This document shows, piece after piece, positions 25,659-34,586 of a DNA stretch of 53,675 bases (position 1 is its first letter; each line of letters opens with the position of its first letter). Position numbers and translations under genes: made by a program. The notes under the pieces were generated by a model. That model was given only the letters and a program-made list of their open reading frames with translations. It was not told where the DNA came from and searched no databases. The stretch lies in contig JAIBAN010000057.1 in the NCBI GenBank assembly GCA_019695185.1, forward strand, positions 1-53,675, read 5' to 3'. This DNA is from Blastocatellia bacterium. GTDB taxonomy: Bacteria; Acidobacteriota; Blastocatellia; Chloracidobacteriales; Chloracidobacteriaceae.

Positions 25659-28304
25659 ATGTTTTCCAGTTTTAGCACGCCGATTCCCACTTTAGGTCAT
25701 CTGGCTCAGGCGCAACAGCCTGTCATTTTGATTGCCGATGATGATCAAGGGATTCAAAAAGTCCTGACCATGCTGCTCAAAAAAGAGGGGTATAAAACCA
25801 TTGTCGCCAAAGACGGGGAGGAGGCCATTCGCCTGTTTCAGCAAATGCAGCCGGACTTGGTTTTGCTTGATGTCATGATGCCCAAAATGGACGGGGTGGA
25901 AACCTGCAAGGAATTGCGGCGGATGGCCGGAGGGGAACAGATTCCCATTTTGATTATGACGGCACTGGCGGATAATGCCACCGTGAACAATGCGTTTCAG
26001 GCAGGGGCCACGGATTATTTTGTCAAACCTATCCACCCAGGGATATTGCGCCACCGGATCAACCTCCTCACCAAGGCCATTGAAAACGAACGAAAACTGG
26101 CGGATTTAAAGGCGATGACCCACAGCATCCTGGTCCATGCCCTGGATGCCATCATCACGTACAATCCCACCGGGCGATTGGAATTTGCCAATCCGGCAGC
26201 CGAGCGCATGTTTGGTTACCAAACCGATGAGCTGTTGGGAAAAAACACGTCAGAGTTGTTTTCCCTGCGTGATTCGGAGGAAATTCTCTTCTTGAATTAT
26301 CCCCAGGAGAGCACGGCCCGACTCAAAAACGGGCGTACTATCCCGGTGGAAATCGCCTTGAGCCGGTTTCAAGCCAATCAGGACTGGTTTATTACGGCTG
26401 TCATCCGGGATATTTCCGAACGCAAACAATCTGAAATCGCCATGCGCGAATCCCGCTCATTGTTGGAACAGACGCTGGATTCCATCAAGGCCCATATTGC
26501 CATACTGGATGAATCCGGGGTGATTCTTTCGGTCAACGCCGCCTGGCGCGAATTTGCGGAGGGGAACCACATGAAAGGCGGCACCTTTGGGATTGGTTCG
26601 AATTATCTGGGAGTATGCAATCAAGCGGTCGGGGAAAATTCCGAAGAAGCCAGTCAGGTGGCCCGAGGCATTTATGAAGTCATGTCCTACAAACGGGATG
26701 AGTACAATCTGGAATATCCCTGCCATAGCCCGACTCGCCAGCGCTGGTTCAGCTTGACCGTGCGCCGGGTCCAAGGTGCCGGAGCGGGAATGCGCCTCCT
26801 GGTCATGCACCAGGAAACCACTATGCGGCGGCTGACGGAGGACGCCTTGCGCCGGACCTATCAACAATCACAAAGACAGGTTCGGCAGGCGGAACAGGAA
26901 TGGATGGCGACCGTCAATTCGATTGCCGATTTGCTGCTGTTGGTCGATGGAGGTGGCTTTTTGCGTCGTTGCAACCAAGCGGTTCCCCAATTTTTTGACC
27001 TGGATTTCGCAAAATTGATTGGCCGTTCTGTGGATGATCTTTTTTTCCGGTTGGTTCCAGGGGACCTGGACCTGGCCACCAGTCTTCCTGCCGCCCAAGA
27101 AATTCCCCACACCTTTGAAACCCGGCTTTCGGGGCAGAATGGGAAATGGTTTGAAGTGCAAAACTATCCGATTTTGCAGGAAGGTGAACCGGAAGGCGCT
27201 CGGGTGTATGTAATTGCCAACATTACCGCCCGGAAAAAGGCGGAAGAAGACATGCGGCGACTGACGGAAGCCGTCCGACAGACGGCTGAAGCCGTGGTGA
27301 TTCTGGATGTGCAAGGCAAGATTCTGTTTGTCAACCCGTCGTTTGAAACCATCTTTGACATTCCCATCCCGCAGGCGGAACACCGTTCCTTCCGGTCCCT
27401 CAAGATTTCCCCGACCAATCCTGGAGCCCGCCGCCGGATGTTTAATATGTTGCGCCAGGGAAAAACCTGGAATGAGGAATTCACCATCACCAGGCGCGAC
27501 ACCGAACGGATTCTGATTGAAGCTTCAGTTTCCCCGATTCGGGAAGCCGACCGCACCATTTCCAGTTACGTTGCCGTCTGCCACAACGTGACCGAGAAAA
27601 AACGGCTGCAATCCATTGCCGAGGCTGTCAATATGATGGATAGTGTCGGGTATATTTTTTCCGGCATTCGCCATGAAATGGGAAATCCCATCAATTCCAT
27701 CAAAACCGCCCTTTCTTTCCTGCACATGAACAGTGCCACCGTCAAACCGGAACTGGTGCAAAAGTTTGTGGACCGTTCCCTGAATGAGGTTTCCCGGCTG
27801 GAATATCTGCTGAAAACGCTGCGGACTTACAGCATGTATGAAAAACCTGCCATTGAGGAAATTGACATGGCGGTGTTTTTGAATAAATTTTGCAATCTAA
27901 TTGCAGATGATTTCTCCCGCCGGAACATCACGGTGGAAGCCAGGGCTGAAGACAATGTGGGAAAAGCTTTGGGGGACCCGCGTGCCTTGCACCAGGCACT
28001 CCTCAATCTGTTTGCCAATGCTGCCGATGCCCTGACCAAAAGCCCCCAGCCCGCTATTTGGGTTTCACTGGCACGCAAGGATGACATGATTTTGCTCACC
28101 CTGCGCGATAACGGAATTGGCATGAGCCTGGAACAGCAACGCAATCTTTTCAAACCTTTTCATACGACCAAAGAAAAAGGGACCGGGTTGGGGCTGGTCA
28201 TCACCCAACGCATGATTACCCAAATGAATGGAACCCTGACCTTGGCCAGCGTTCCGCAAATGGGAACGGTCGTCACCATCACCCTTCCGGCTGTTCCAAA
28301 TTGA
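25659..28304 (+). CDS. Sensor histidine kinase with N-terminal receiver and multiple PAS domains
   Basis: 881 residues from the ATG at 25659 (AAGG upstream). A receiver domain comes first, about 20-140, with the phospho-acceptor Asp71 in LLDVMMPKMDG and Lys in FVKPIHPG. Then come four PAS-like segments, about 160-270, 285-400, 420-540 and 545-650 (for example FANPAAERMFGYQTDELLG). The kinase core has His672 in GIRHEMGNPINS and an ATPase domain with NLFANAADAL, DNGIGM and GTGLGLVITQRM. There is no signal peptide or membrane helix, so it is a cytoplasmic hybrid-type kinase. The next gene, 73 bases on, encodes a response regulator and is its likely partner. The signal is unknown. Confidence 0.92.
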   Translation: MFSSFSTPIPTLGHLAQAQQPVILIADDDQGIQKVLTMLLKKEGYKTIVAKDGEEAIRLFQQMQPDLVLLDVMMPKMDGVETCKELRRMAGGEQIPILIMTALADNATVNNAFQAGATDYFVKPIHPGILRHRINLLTKAIENERKLADLKAMTHSILVHALDAIITYNPTGRLEFANPAAERMFGYQTDELLGKNTSELFSLRDSEEILFLNYPQESTARLKNGRTIPVEIALSRFQANQDWFITAVIRDISERKQSEIAMRESRSLLEQTLDSIKAHIAILDESGVILSVNAAWREFAEGNHMKGGTFGIGSNYLGVCNQAVGENSEEASQVARGIYEVMSYKRDEYNLEYPCHSPTRQRWFSLTVRRVQGAGAGMRLLVMHQETTMRRLTEDALRRTYQQSQRQVRQAEQEWMATVNSIADLLLLVDGGGFLRRCNQAVPQFFDLDFAKLIGRSVDDLFFRLVPGDLDLATSLPAAQEIPHTFETRLSGQNGKWFEVQNYPILQEGEPEGARVYVIANITARKKAEEDMRRLTEAVRQTAEAVVILDVQGKILFVNPSFETIFDIPIPQAEHRSFRSLKISPTNPGARRRMFNMLRQGKTWNEEFTITRRDTERILIEASVSPIREADRTISSYVAVCHNVTEKKRLQSIAEAVNMMDSVGYIFSGIRHEMGNPINSIKTALSFLHMNSATVKPELVQKFVDRSLNEVSRLEYLLKTLRTYSMYEKPAIEEIDMAVFLNKFCNLIADDFSRRNITVEARAEDNVGKALGDPRALHQALLNLFANAADALTKSPQPAIWVSLARKDDMILLTLRDNGIGMSLEQQRNLFKPFHTTKEKGTGLGLVITQRMITQMNGTLTLASVPQMGTVVTITLPAVPN

Positions 28305-28377
28305 TGGAAAAAACAGATTGGGAGCCCCTGGTTGAGCACCTCCAGGAACCAACCACTTTTCACAGGAGCCGCAGCAC

Positions 28378-29475
28378 ATGAAAACAATCCTCTTGGTGGA
28401 TGATGAACCGTTGTTTTTAAGCAGCTTGGCAGACGTGTTGGCCAACTGTTTTGATGATGTCCTGCTCTTGACGGCAACCAACGGTATGGAAGCCACCCGC
28501 CACCTGAGCGAGGAAAAGATAGACCTGATTATTACGGACCTCAAAATGCCGGTCATGGATGGCTTTGAATTGTTGGTCCATGTGTTAAATCAGGAACAAC
28601 ATATTCCGGTTATTGTCATGACTGCCTTTGGCACCCCGGAAAAAGAGGAACAGGCCAGCGCCTTTGGGGCGGTGGGATGGATTGAAAAACCGATTGACGT
28701 TCAGATTCTCTCCCTCACCATCAAGGAAGTTTTTGCCCGGCAGGAAGGCTTGGCCCGGCAGGTCAGGGGCAATTTATTTGGTATTTCACTGGCTGATTTT
28801 TTGTTTATCCTTGAAAATGAACAAAAGACCTGCACTGTCACCGTCAAAATCAACCAAAAAACCGGGGATTTGTACTTTAACGGCGGAGTTTTGGTCGGGG
28901 CCGATTTCGACCTGTTGCATGGGGAGCAGGCGTTACGTGAAATTCTGAGTTACGAGCCGAATGCGATTAGCCTGGAAAATGCCTGCCGTAAAAAGGAACG
29001 CACCATCCATCGTTCGCTGTCTCAGATTTTGAGCGGTGTTCCGGCAACTGACAATGGGATTCTGCCGTCCTCACAGTCAGCCGTGGATGTCTATGAACTA
29101 CCTTTCGAAGAACATCAGATGAAGGGCTTTTTTGACCGCATGCTGCAAATCGGAGCCTGTGTGGGAACGGCTATCATTGAACGGGAAACCGGTATCAGTA
29201 TTGGTTCGGCCTCCCGCACCAAGGGGTTTCTGACCGAAGCCACGCTCCAGGTGGTCACACCCACCATGGCCACCATGCAGCAGCAAATGGCCGAAATGGG
29301 ATTGGCTTCCCAATTTGAAGATGTGCTGCTGGTTTCCAAAAGCCAATACCAAATCCTGCGTTCCCTGCCCCGGCACGCTGACTTCTTTCTGTTTGTGGCT
29401 TTTCAGCGGGAACGAAGCAATCTGGGGATGTTGCGGGTCCAGTTGGCTGAGGCGGAGCAGTTGCTCTACCAATAA
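28378..29475 (+). CDS. Response regulator with DUF4388/PATAN and C-terminal roadblock/LC7-like domain
   Basis: 365 residues, AGGAG upstream of the ATG. Receiver about 1-120 with Asp54 in ITDLKMPVMDG and Lys in WIEKPID. Residues about 125-215 (GNLFGISLADFLFILENE, GDLYFNGGVLVGADF) match the DUF4388/PATAN type found in gliding and GTPase-linked regulators. The last 120 residues (LQIGACVGTAIIERETG to NLGMLRVQLAEAEQLL) look like a roadblock/LC7 domain, the dimerisation fold of MglB-like GTPase regulators. There is no DNA-binding domain, so output is probably by protein contact. It follows the sensor kinase and converges on a small roadblock-like gene 7 bases away. Confidence 0.82.
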   Translation: MKTILLVDDEPLFLSSLADVLANCFDDVLLLTATNGMEATRHLSEEKIDLIITDLKMPVMDGFELLVHVLNQEQHIPVIVMTAFGTPEKEEQASAFGAVGWIEKPIDVQILSLTIKEVFARQEGLARQVRGNLFGISLADFLFILENEQKTCTVTVKINQKTGDLYFNGGVLVGADFDLLHGEQALREILSYEPNAISLENACRKKERTIHRSLSQILSGVPATDNGILPSSQSAVDVYELPFEEHQMKGFFDRMLQIGACVGTAIIERETGISIGSASRTKGFLTEATLQVVTPTMATMQQQMAEMGLASQFEDVLLVSKSQYQILRSLPRHADFFLFVAFQRERSNLGMLRVQLAEAEQLLYQ

Positions 29476-29482
29476 CCCAAGT

Positions 29483-29863
29483 CTAGGAAACAGTCAGATG
29501 GTTGCTAATCTGAGCCATGGCCATGCGGGCCACGGCCAGGTTGGCCTGCTTGCGGTCCAAAACCAGAAAAAACACCACATGGGGGGCCGTCTCCACGAGT
29601 CGCAACAGGTGAATGCGGTCATTGAATGAAATCAAAATATCCTCCAGCGAATCATCCAGACTCACATGGTCAAGCGCTTCACTTCGTACCCGTATCACTT
29701 TTGTGTATTGGGAAAAGGCCGTTTCGATTGCGGAATGGGAAGCCTCCTGGCCGGGGATGGTTTGCACCTCCATACATTCGCCTGATTTCCAGTTTCCAAG
29801 AGCGCTTGCCAAAGCTCCATCAATTTCCAAAGCCTGTTGTAACGACTCTGGTATTGTCGCCAT
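29483..29863 (-). CDS. Small roadblock/LC7-like protein
   Basis: 126 residues; start at 29863 chosen because GGAGGAG lies directly upstream. The fold signature is weak but readable: an N-terminal helix (LQQALEIDGALASALGNW), central strands (CMEVQTI), a long amphipathic helix (HSAIETAFSQYTKVIRV) and final HVVFFLVLDRKQANLAVARMAMAQI, the strand-helix end typical of roadblock proteins. These often form heterodimers and act on small Ras-like GTPases. It converges on the response regulator gene, whose C-terminal domain is of the same type, so the two may interact. The assignment is by pattern only. Confidence 0.6.
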   Translation of the reverse strand: MATIPESLQQALEIDGALASALGNWKSGECMEVQTIPGQEASHSAIETAFSQYTKVIRVRSEALDHVSLDDSLEDILISFNDRIHLLRLVETAPHVVFFLVLDRKQANLAVARMAMAQISNHLTVS

Positions 29864-30063
29864 AGCTCCTCCATTGTGATTAACTGATACGTAAAGCGGA
29901 CCGATTGTAACCAGCCTTCGCTTTGAAGCAAGCCGAATCAACCCAAATCAGGCAGATGGAAGAAAAAATGATACTGAGTTCCAGGAGGGACGGGCTTTGG
30001 CGGTGGCGACTCAGTGAGCGTGGCGGCATAAATTCATATCGTCTGATAACAAAAAACCTTTCC

Positions 30064-30948
30064 TTAATGCTTCCTCACGACCTCCACGGAACAAGCAGCA
30101 TGCGTCGCCACCGCATCGGAAACACTGCCCATCTGAATCCGCTCTCGTCCGTGCGTAGCTCTTGTTCCCACTACAATTAAATCAGCCCCCCAGTTTTGCC
30201 CCTCTTCCACAATTACCTCTTTCGGATTTCCCATCAGCAAGGTGCTTGATGTGGCAAACCCTTCATTCGAGAGAATAAACTCCGCATCGGCGATGGCTTT
30301 TCGGGCCAGCAGCCGGTTGGTTTCCTCAATTGTATTTTGCACGGTGGAATGGTCATCCCAGTAAACGGCAAGTGATTCCAGCGGCTCAACCACACTCACG
30401 ACCCGGACTTCACTTCCCTCCGGCCAGGGCCGGTTGGCTACTGAAAGAATGGCAGCCAGCGACTCATCGGTTCCATCGGTGGCCAACAGGATTTTCATGC
30501 CCGCCTCAAAGAGCCGGGTTTGCTCTGTTTCCAACGGTCGTATCACCTCCACCGAACAGGGCGCTTCCCGCAGGACATTTTTCGCCACCGCCCCCAGGAA
30601 AAAGGTTTGGATGTGATGCATGCCCAAAGCCCCCACAATCACCAAATCCACATTCCACAACTTTGCATACTCAATAATGGCCAGCCGGGGGTTGCCCACA
30701 ATCACGGCAGTGCTGACTTCAACCCCTTGGGCAGTCAGTCTTTCCGCGGCGGCATTCACCAGGTCATGGGCAGCCTGCATTTCCTGTTTGAGACCGCGTT
30801 CGATTTCCCCGGCGGTACTTTCCCAATCCTTCGAGTTGATAACATGTAAAATTCCAAAGATTGTGTCTTTCGGCCAAGGCCGGGAAGCCAGATGTTCAAT
30901 CACAGCTTCGCACGTGGGTGAGGCATCAACGGCAAACAGGATTTTCAT
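30064..30948 (-). CDS. Tandem-domain universal stress protein (UspA-like)
   Basis: 294 residues; the ATG at 30948 is preceded by GGAGGTGG. Two UspA domains run in tandem. The first begins MKILFAVDASP and ends near VGALGMHHIQTFFLGAVAKNV; the second begins MKILLATDGTDES and ends near VGTRATHGRERIQMGSVSD. Both keep the GxxG-x9-G(S/A) nucleotide-binding pattern, the second with Ala in place of one Gly. Such proteins bind ATP and respond to starvation or oxidative stress. It is a single minus-strand gene, with a good ribosome-binding site. Confidence 0.9.
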   Translation of the reverse strand: MKILFAVDASPTCEAVIEHLASRPWPKDTIFGILHVINSKDWESTAGEIERGLKQEMQAAHDLVNAAAERLTAQGVEVSTAVIVGNPRLAIIEYAKLWNVDLVIVGALGMHHIQTFFLGAVAKNVLREAPCSVEVIRPLETEQTRLFEAGMKILLATDGTDESLAAILSVANRPWPEGSEVRVVSVVEPLESLAVYWDDHSTVQNTIEETNRLLARKAIADAEFILSNEGFATSSTLLMGNPKEVIVEEGQNWGADLIVVGTRATHGRERIQMGSVSDAVATHAACSVEVVRKH

Positions 30949-31421
30949 AACCACCTCCAGGAATACCTTACGTGATGCAATCCCTGTGCCTTCTTTTCAA
31001 TTTCAGCCAAAGTCTTGGTTATGAAGAACATTGTGTTTTTATCAGCCTCTGCTTTGCGGTGAGAGTGGGTGGTTTTCCCCAGACCATTGAAAATTCACCG
31101 GTTGACTGGTTCGAAAACCCATTTTCGGAAAAATCCGCAACCGGTTGAATCCATCCGCCCACTTTCAGCGAAACCCTGATGGAAGAGTTTCGCATGTTCC
31201 TCCTCCTTAAAAATTATTTTGAACTAAATTTTTGGTCTTTGTGAAATCAAAGACCATTTTTTATTTGAATTAAAGACAATAAAAAAACCCGGAAAAAAGA
31301 AATCTGTTTTTGAATCCAATCTAAAAACACCAACGAATTCAGCAATAACAAACACACAAACAAAAAAATACAAGCTTGTTTGTGTGAAACAATTTTCAAA
31401 AAAACCTGGAGAAAAATACTC
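30949..31421. promoter_or_regulatory. Long AT-rich leader region upstream of the fasciclin gene
   Basis: 473 bases, divergent promoter region between the stress protein (minus) and fasciclin (plus). The last 220 bases are much more AT-rich than the rest of the window. Two hairpins are clear: GGTCTTTG-TGAAAT-CAAAGACC followed by ATTTTTTATTT at 31234-31265, which looks like a plus-strand terminator or attenuator, and an 11-bp inverted repeat CACACAAACAA/TTGTTTGTGTG at 31353-31386, 36 bases before the start codon. An imperfect inverted repeat (about 14 of 19) spans 31057-31170. No gene is seen. Confidence 0.5.
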
Positions 31422-31970
31422 ATGAAATTCATTGCTTTTGCTGTTTTTTCGTTGTTTAGTCTGGTTTTGTTGGGAACTCCGGCAGCCGCCCAAAGCTGCG
31501 GCAAACACCAAGCCCAGACGAAATCAGCCCATGTGCAAAAAGCTTCCTACCGGACGAGCGCAACCCCGGATATTGTTGATACGGCAGTCGCAGGTGGATT
31601 TACGACACTGGTCAGCGCCATCAAGGCCGCCGGGCTGGTGGATACCCTGCGCGGAAACGGTCCGTTTACGGTTTTTGCCCCTACTGACGAGGCGTTTGCC
31701 AAGCTGCCCAAAGGCACCCTCGAATCGCTGCTCAAGCCTGAAAACAAAGACCAATTGGTTAAAATTCTGACTTACCACGTGGTGGCCGGCAAAGTGACCG
31801 CCGAACAGGTGGTGAAACTCAAGGATGCCAAAACCGTTCAGGGCGGAAAAATCAACATCAAGGTTGCCGGAAACAAGGTCAAGGTGAATGACGCCACTGT
31901 CACCAAGACCGACATCATGACGGGAAACGGGGTCATCCACGTCATTGATACCGTTTTGTTGCCCAAATAA
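31422..31970 (+). CDS. Secreted fasciclin-domain protein
   Basis: 182 residues from the ATG at 31422 (GGAG upstream). A signal peptide with cleavage after PAAA precedes one fasciclin (FAS1) domain: [16 protein letters not shown], the H1-box [15 protein letters not shown], the YHVVAGKV segment and the H2-end [17 protein letters not shown]1 proteins mediate surface adhesion or matrix contacts. The gene stands just upstream of an ECF sigma/anti-sigma pair of the SigK/RskA kind. In Mycobacterium, SigK/RskA controls the fasciclin proteins MPT70 and MPT83, so co-regulation is likely here too (inference). Confidence 0.93.
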   Translation: MKFIAFAVFSLFSLVLLGTPAAAQSCGKHQAQTKSAHVQKASYRTSATPDIVDTAVAGGFTTLVSAIKAAGLVDTLRGNGPFTVFAPTDEAFAKLPKGTLESLLKPENKDQLVKILTYHVVAGKVTAEQVVKLKDAKTVQGGKINIKVAGNKVKVNDATVTKTDIMTGNGVIHVIDTVLLPK

Positions 31971-32214
31971 CCTTTGTCATCTGCCATCCTGCCGGGCTGC
32001 ACCTTTGAGTTGACGTTTTGCTGAATTTGAATATGGTTAGCGCACCCCTCAAAACGTCTTTTCAAACGGTTCAACCGGCAGGAGTGAAAACCGGACGCTT
32101 GTTTTGATGCAAGCTGCCCGGTTCTTTCAGATTCTGTTGTTCGAGGCTTCACAGGCGGCCTTGCAGGCTATTGCCGCCGGTTGAATTCAACCCTTCTCAA
32201 AAGGATGACCCATC

Positions 32215-32781
32215 GTGGCAAGATCAATTCTTGAACGTATTGCCTTGGGGGAAAAACAGGCCGTCCAGGACTGTCTTGATACTTACGGCAATTTGATTTG
32301 GGCACTGGCCCGCAAACTCTCACCGAACCCAGCCGATGCAGAGGATGCGGTCCAGGAGATTTTTATTGACTTGTGGAAACATGCAGCGCGGTTTGATGCC
32401 CAGCAGGCATCGGAAACCACCTTTGTGGCGATGATTGCCCGCCGCCGCCTGATTGACCGGATTCGGAAAGTCCGACGCAACCCGGAAGCCGACCCGCTGC
32501 CGGAAAATCTGGCGGAACCGCCCCATCGCCACGACCAGCAACTGGAAATAAAAGCTGACGCCGCCCGTGCCGCCCATGCCATGCACGTGCTCCGACCCGA
32601 ACAGCAACAAGTATTAAAACTCGCTATCTTTCAAGGATTTTCCCATCAGGAAATTGCAGAGTCCACCGGCCTTTCCCTTGGCACCGTTAAAACCCACATC
32701 CGACGGGGGCTTGTGAAAATCAGGGAAGTGCTGGGTGTGCGCAGCCTGGATTCGGCTGCCAAGGAGACGACCTCTTTATGA
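32215..32781 (+). CDS. ECF sigma factor, SigK-like
   Basis: 188 residues, GTG start with AAGGA 10 bases upstream. The sigma-2 region has DAEDAVQEIFIDLWKHAARFD, and sigma-4 has LRPEQQQVLKLAIFQGFSHQEIAE followed by TGLSLGTVKTHIRRGLVKIRE. This matches SigK/ECF19-type factors that pair with RskA anti-sigmas. Stop and next start overlap (ATGA), showing translational coupling with the anti-sigma gene. Together with the upstream fasciclin gene it forms a probable surface-stress regulon. Confidence 0.9.
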   Translation: MARSILERIALGEKQAVQDCLDTYGNLIWALARKLSPNPADAEDAVQEIFIDLWKHAARFDAQQASETTFVAMIARRRLIDRIRKVRRNPEADPLPENLAEPPHRHDQQLEIKADAARAAHAMHVLRPEQQQVLKLAIFQGFSHQEIAESTGLSLGTVKTHIRRGLVKIREVLGVRSLDSAAKETTSL

Positions 32782-33584
32782 CATCCCCCGATTATGAACG
32801 ATTATTGACGCTTTTGGCGGACCGGGCGACCCAGGGTCTGGATGAACCGGAAGGCATTGAATTAAAGGAATTGTTAATGAAGCACCCGGAATGGAACGAA
32901 TCTGATCTGGAATTGACGGCGGCAGCGCTCTGTCTGGCCGAACTGGATGTTTCCGAACCGCTGCCGGCTTCCCTGCGGACTTCAGTCCTGGCCACCGCCA
33001 ACCGCTATTTTGACCCGGTTGCAGCCGGTTCCCCGCAAGTTGGACAACCAGCCAAAGTGGTAGCTTTTCCTGCTTCCCGTCACTTGGTTTCCCAGGCTGG
33101 CTGGTATGTGGCCGCAGCCAGCCTGGTGCTGGCAGCCTTTTTAGCCTGGCCCCGGCCAACTCCCGTCACACCGCCAACCCCTTCGCTGGCGGATTTACGC
33201 AGCCAGCTCCTTCAGCAACCGGATTTGCTCAAAACCAACTGGTCAGCCACCGAAACGCCCGAAGCCCGTCAAATTAACGGAGATATTGTCTGGAGTCCCG
33301 GAAAACAGTCCGGCTATATGCGGTTTCGTGGCCTGCCGGCCAACAATCCGACTGTTTCGGTCTATCAACTTTGGATTTTTGATGTCAATCAGGATGAAAA
33401 ATATCCGATTGACGGAGGGGTTTTTTCCGTCACCAGGGAGGGCGACGAGGTGATTATTCCCATTACCGCCAAGCTCTTTGTCTCCAAACCAACCCTGTTT
33501 GCCCTCACCGTGGAAAAACCGGGCGGCGTGGTGGTTTCAAAAAGAGACAAACTGATTTTGGTGGCCAAACCACCAACCACCTGA
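32778..33584 (+). CDS. RskA-type transmembrane anti-sigma factor
   Basis: 268 residues, start overlapping the sigma stop by 4 bases. The N-terminal about 75 residues form the cytoplasmic sigma-binding part, without an obvious Cys/His zinc motif. One membrane helix follows at about 109-124 (WYVAAASLVLAAFLAW). The outside domain has the anti-sigma-K pattern YQLWIFDVNQDEKYPIDGGVF and LFALTVEKPGGVVVS. In the SigK system, cleavage of RskA by membrane proteases frees the sigma factor. The protease is not in the window. Confidence 0.88.
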   Translation: MTSPDYERLLTLLADRATQGLDEPEGIELKELLMKHPEWNESDLELTAAALCLAELDVSEPLPASLRTSVLATANRYFDPVAAGSPQVGQPAKVVAFPASRHLVSQAGWYVAAASLVLAAFLAWPRPTPVTPPTPSLADLRSQLLQQPDLLKTNWSATETPEARQINGDIVWSPGKQSGYMRFRGLPANNPTVSVYQLWIFDVNQDEKYPIDGGVFSVTREGDEVIIPITAKLFVSKPTLFALTVEKPGGVVVSKRDKLILVAKPPTT

Positions 33585-33613
33585 AATGGGGTCCAACCTT
33601 GCCGGTACAGAGG

Positions 33614-33655
33614 AAAACCGGCGGCAACCGTGGTAAGGTTGCCGCCGGTTTTTTT
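33614..33655 (+). terminator. Rho-independent terminator after sigma/anti-sigma operon
   Basis: A 16-bp stem (AAAACCGGCGGCAACC and its complement at 33637-33652) with a 7-base loop and a run of seven T. It ends the SigK/RskA-like operon 30 bases past the stop. Confidence 0.95.
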
Positions 33656-33703
33656 CGTACAAAACAGCAACCGGACATGAACCCTCACCCCTGGAGCAGA
33701 ACC

Positions 33704-34342
33704 ATGAACCAAGCCGAACCAAACCGTTTTTGGGCCCGTGCAGACCTGACCTGCTGTCTGCGCATGGCCAATGGAGGAACTTCCCCCGATACCCGAACCC
33801 GTTCCTGGCATTTTGAAATGCCCGTTGGCGCGCATACGCTGGAGCATTGGCAGGAACTGCTGTACCGGATTGTCTATGACACCAACGTGGGGTTGCGGCG
33901 GCGTGAACCGGGTGATGCCGCCTGGATTGACGTGGAGGGTTTTACGGTCACCCGGATTGACCCGGCCTCCATCCTGGAATGGAATGGAAACACCGCCGAG
34001 GCCATGCCCTGGATTGAGCTGGACCGGAGCCGGATTTGGGAGCCGGCGGTCTGTTTTTATGTCAACGAAGTTGGACGATATGACGTGATGACCGGTTCTG
34101 ATTTTACGGAATTGCTACTGTACCGCCTCGTCAATGCCGGTTTCATCAACAGTTCGCAGTTTATTGATTTTCTCAACCGGCTGTTTTCCGCCAGAGAACC
34201 CGAAGCCGGGGTCCGGATTTTTGCCAATGCCAGAGAACGATTTGCCAATCTGACAGTGGTGCGGGAATTGGCAGGTGTCTTCCGCAAAACTCCGGGAGCC
34301 GGCCCCATAGCCTGTGGCCCGGTCCTTCCGCAACACCTGTAA
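33704..34342 (+). CDS. Hypothetical cytoplasmic protein
   Basis: 212 residues; the ATG at 33704 has GGAG 8 bases upstream and is preferred to 33677 and to the 33599 frame start, which overlaps the terminator. Composition is that of a soluble globular protein, rich in Trp, Arg and acidic residues (WHFEMPVGAHTLEHWQELLYRIVYD, DAAWIDVEGFTVTRIDPAS). No signal peptide, membrane helix or motif known to me. It stands alone between a terminator and a 98-bp inverted-repeat element. Confidence 0.6.
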   Translation: MNQAEPNRFWARADLTCCLRMANGGTSPDTRTRSWHFEMPVGAHTLEHWQELLYRIVYDTNVGLRRREPGDAAWIDVEGFTVTRIDPASILEWNGNTAEAMPWIELDRSRIWEPAVCFYVNEVGRYDVMTGSDFTELLLYRLVNAGFINSSQFIDFLNRLFSAREPEAGVRIFANARERFANLTVVRELAGVFRKTPGAGPIACGPVLPQHL

Positions 34343-34364
34343 CCGAAGAACGGGTTTGGAAAAG

Positions 34365-34462
34365 GTGGCGTGATTTGTTTCAGCGCGCTTTCGTCTTTTT
34401 CTCCCACTGCATTTGGAACACCAAAAAGTGCTTTCCGAGCGCACTGAAACAAATCGCGCCAC
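34365..34462. repeat. 98-bp element with 24-bp terminal inverted repeats, copy B
   Basis: The left end GTGGCGTGATTTGTTTCAG (34365) and the complement of the right end (34439-34462) match at 22 of 24 positions. Length and ends match copy A at 22486-22584, while the interior is only loosely similar. It starts 22 bases after the hypothetical gene. It cannot encode a transposase, so any mobility would be in trans. Confidence 0.8.
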
Positions 34463-34586
34463 AGTCTCCCCCAACCTGCTCGACCATTGGGACATGTTCG
34501 AAGTCTTTGCTTCACCGCAGCAGTGAAAAAAGGAAACAGCGTCGAAAAATTTACCAACGGAAATTTTTTCGAAAAAATTTGAAGAC

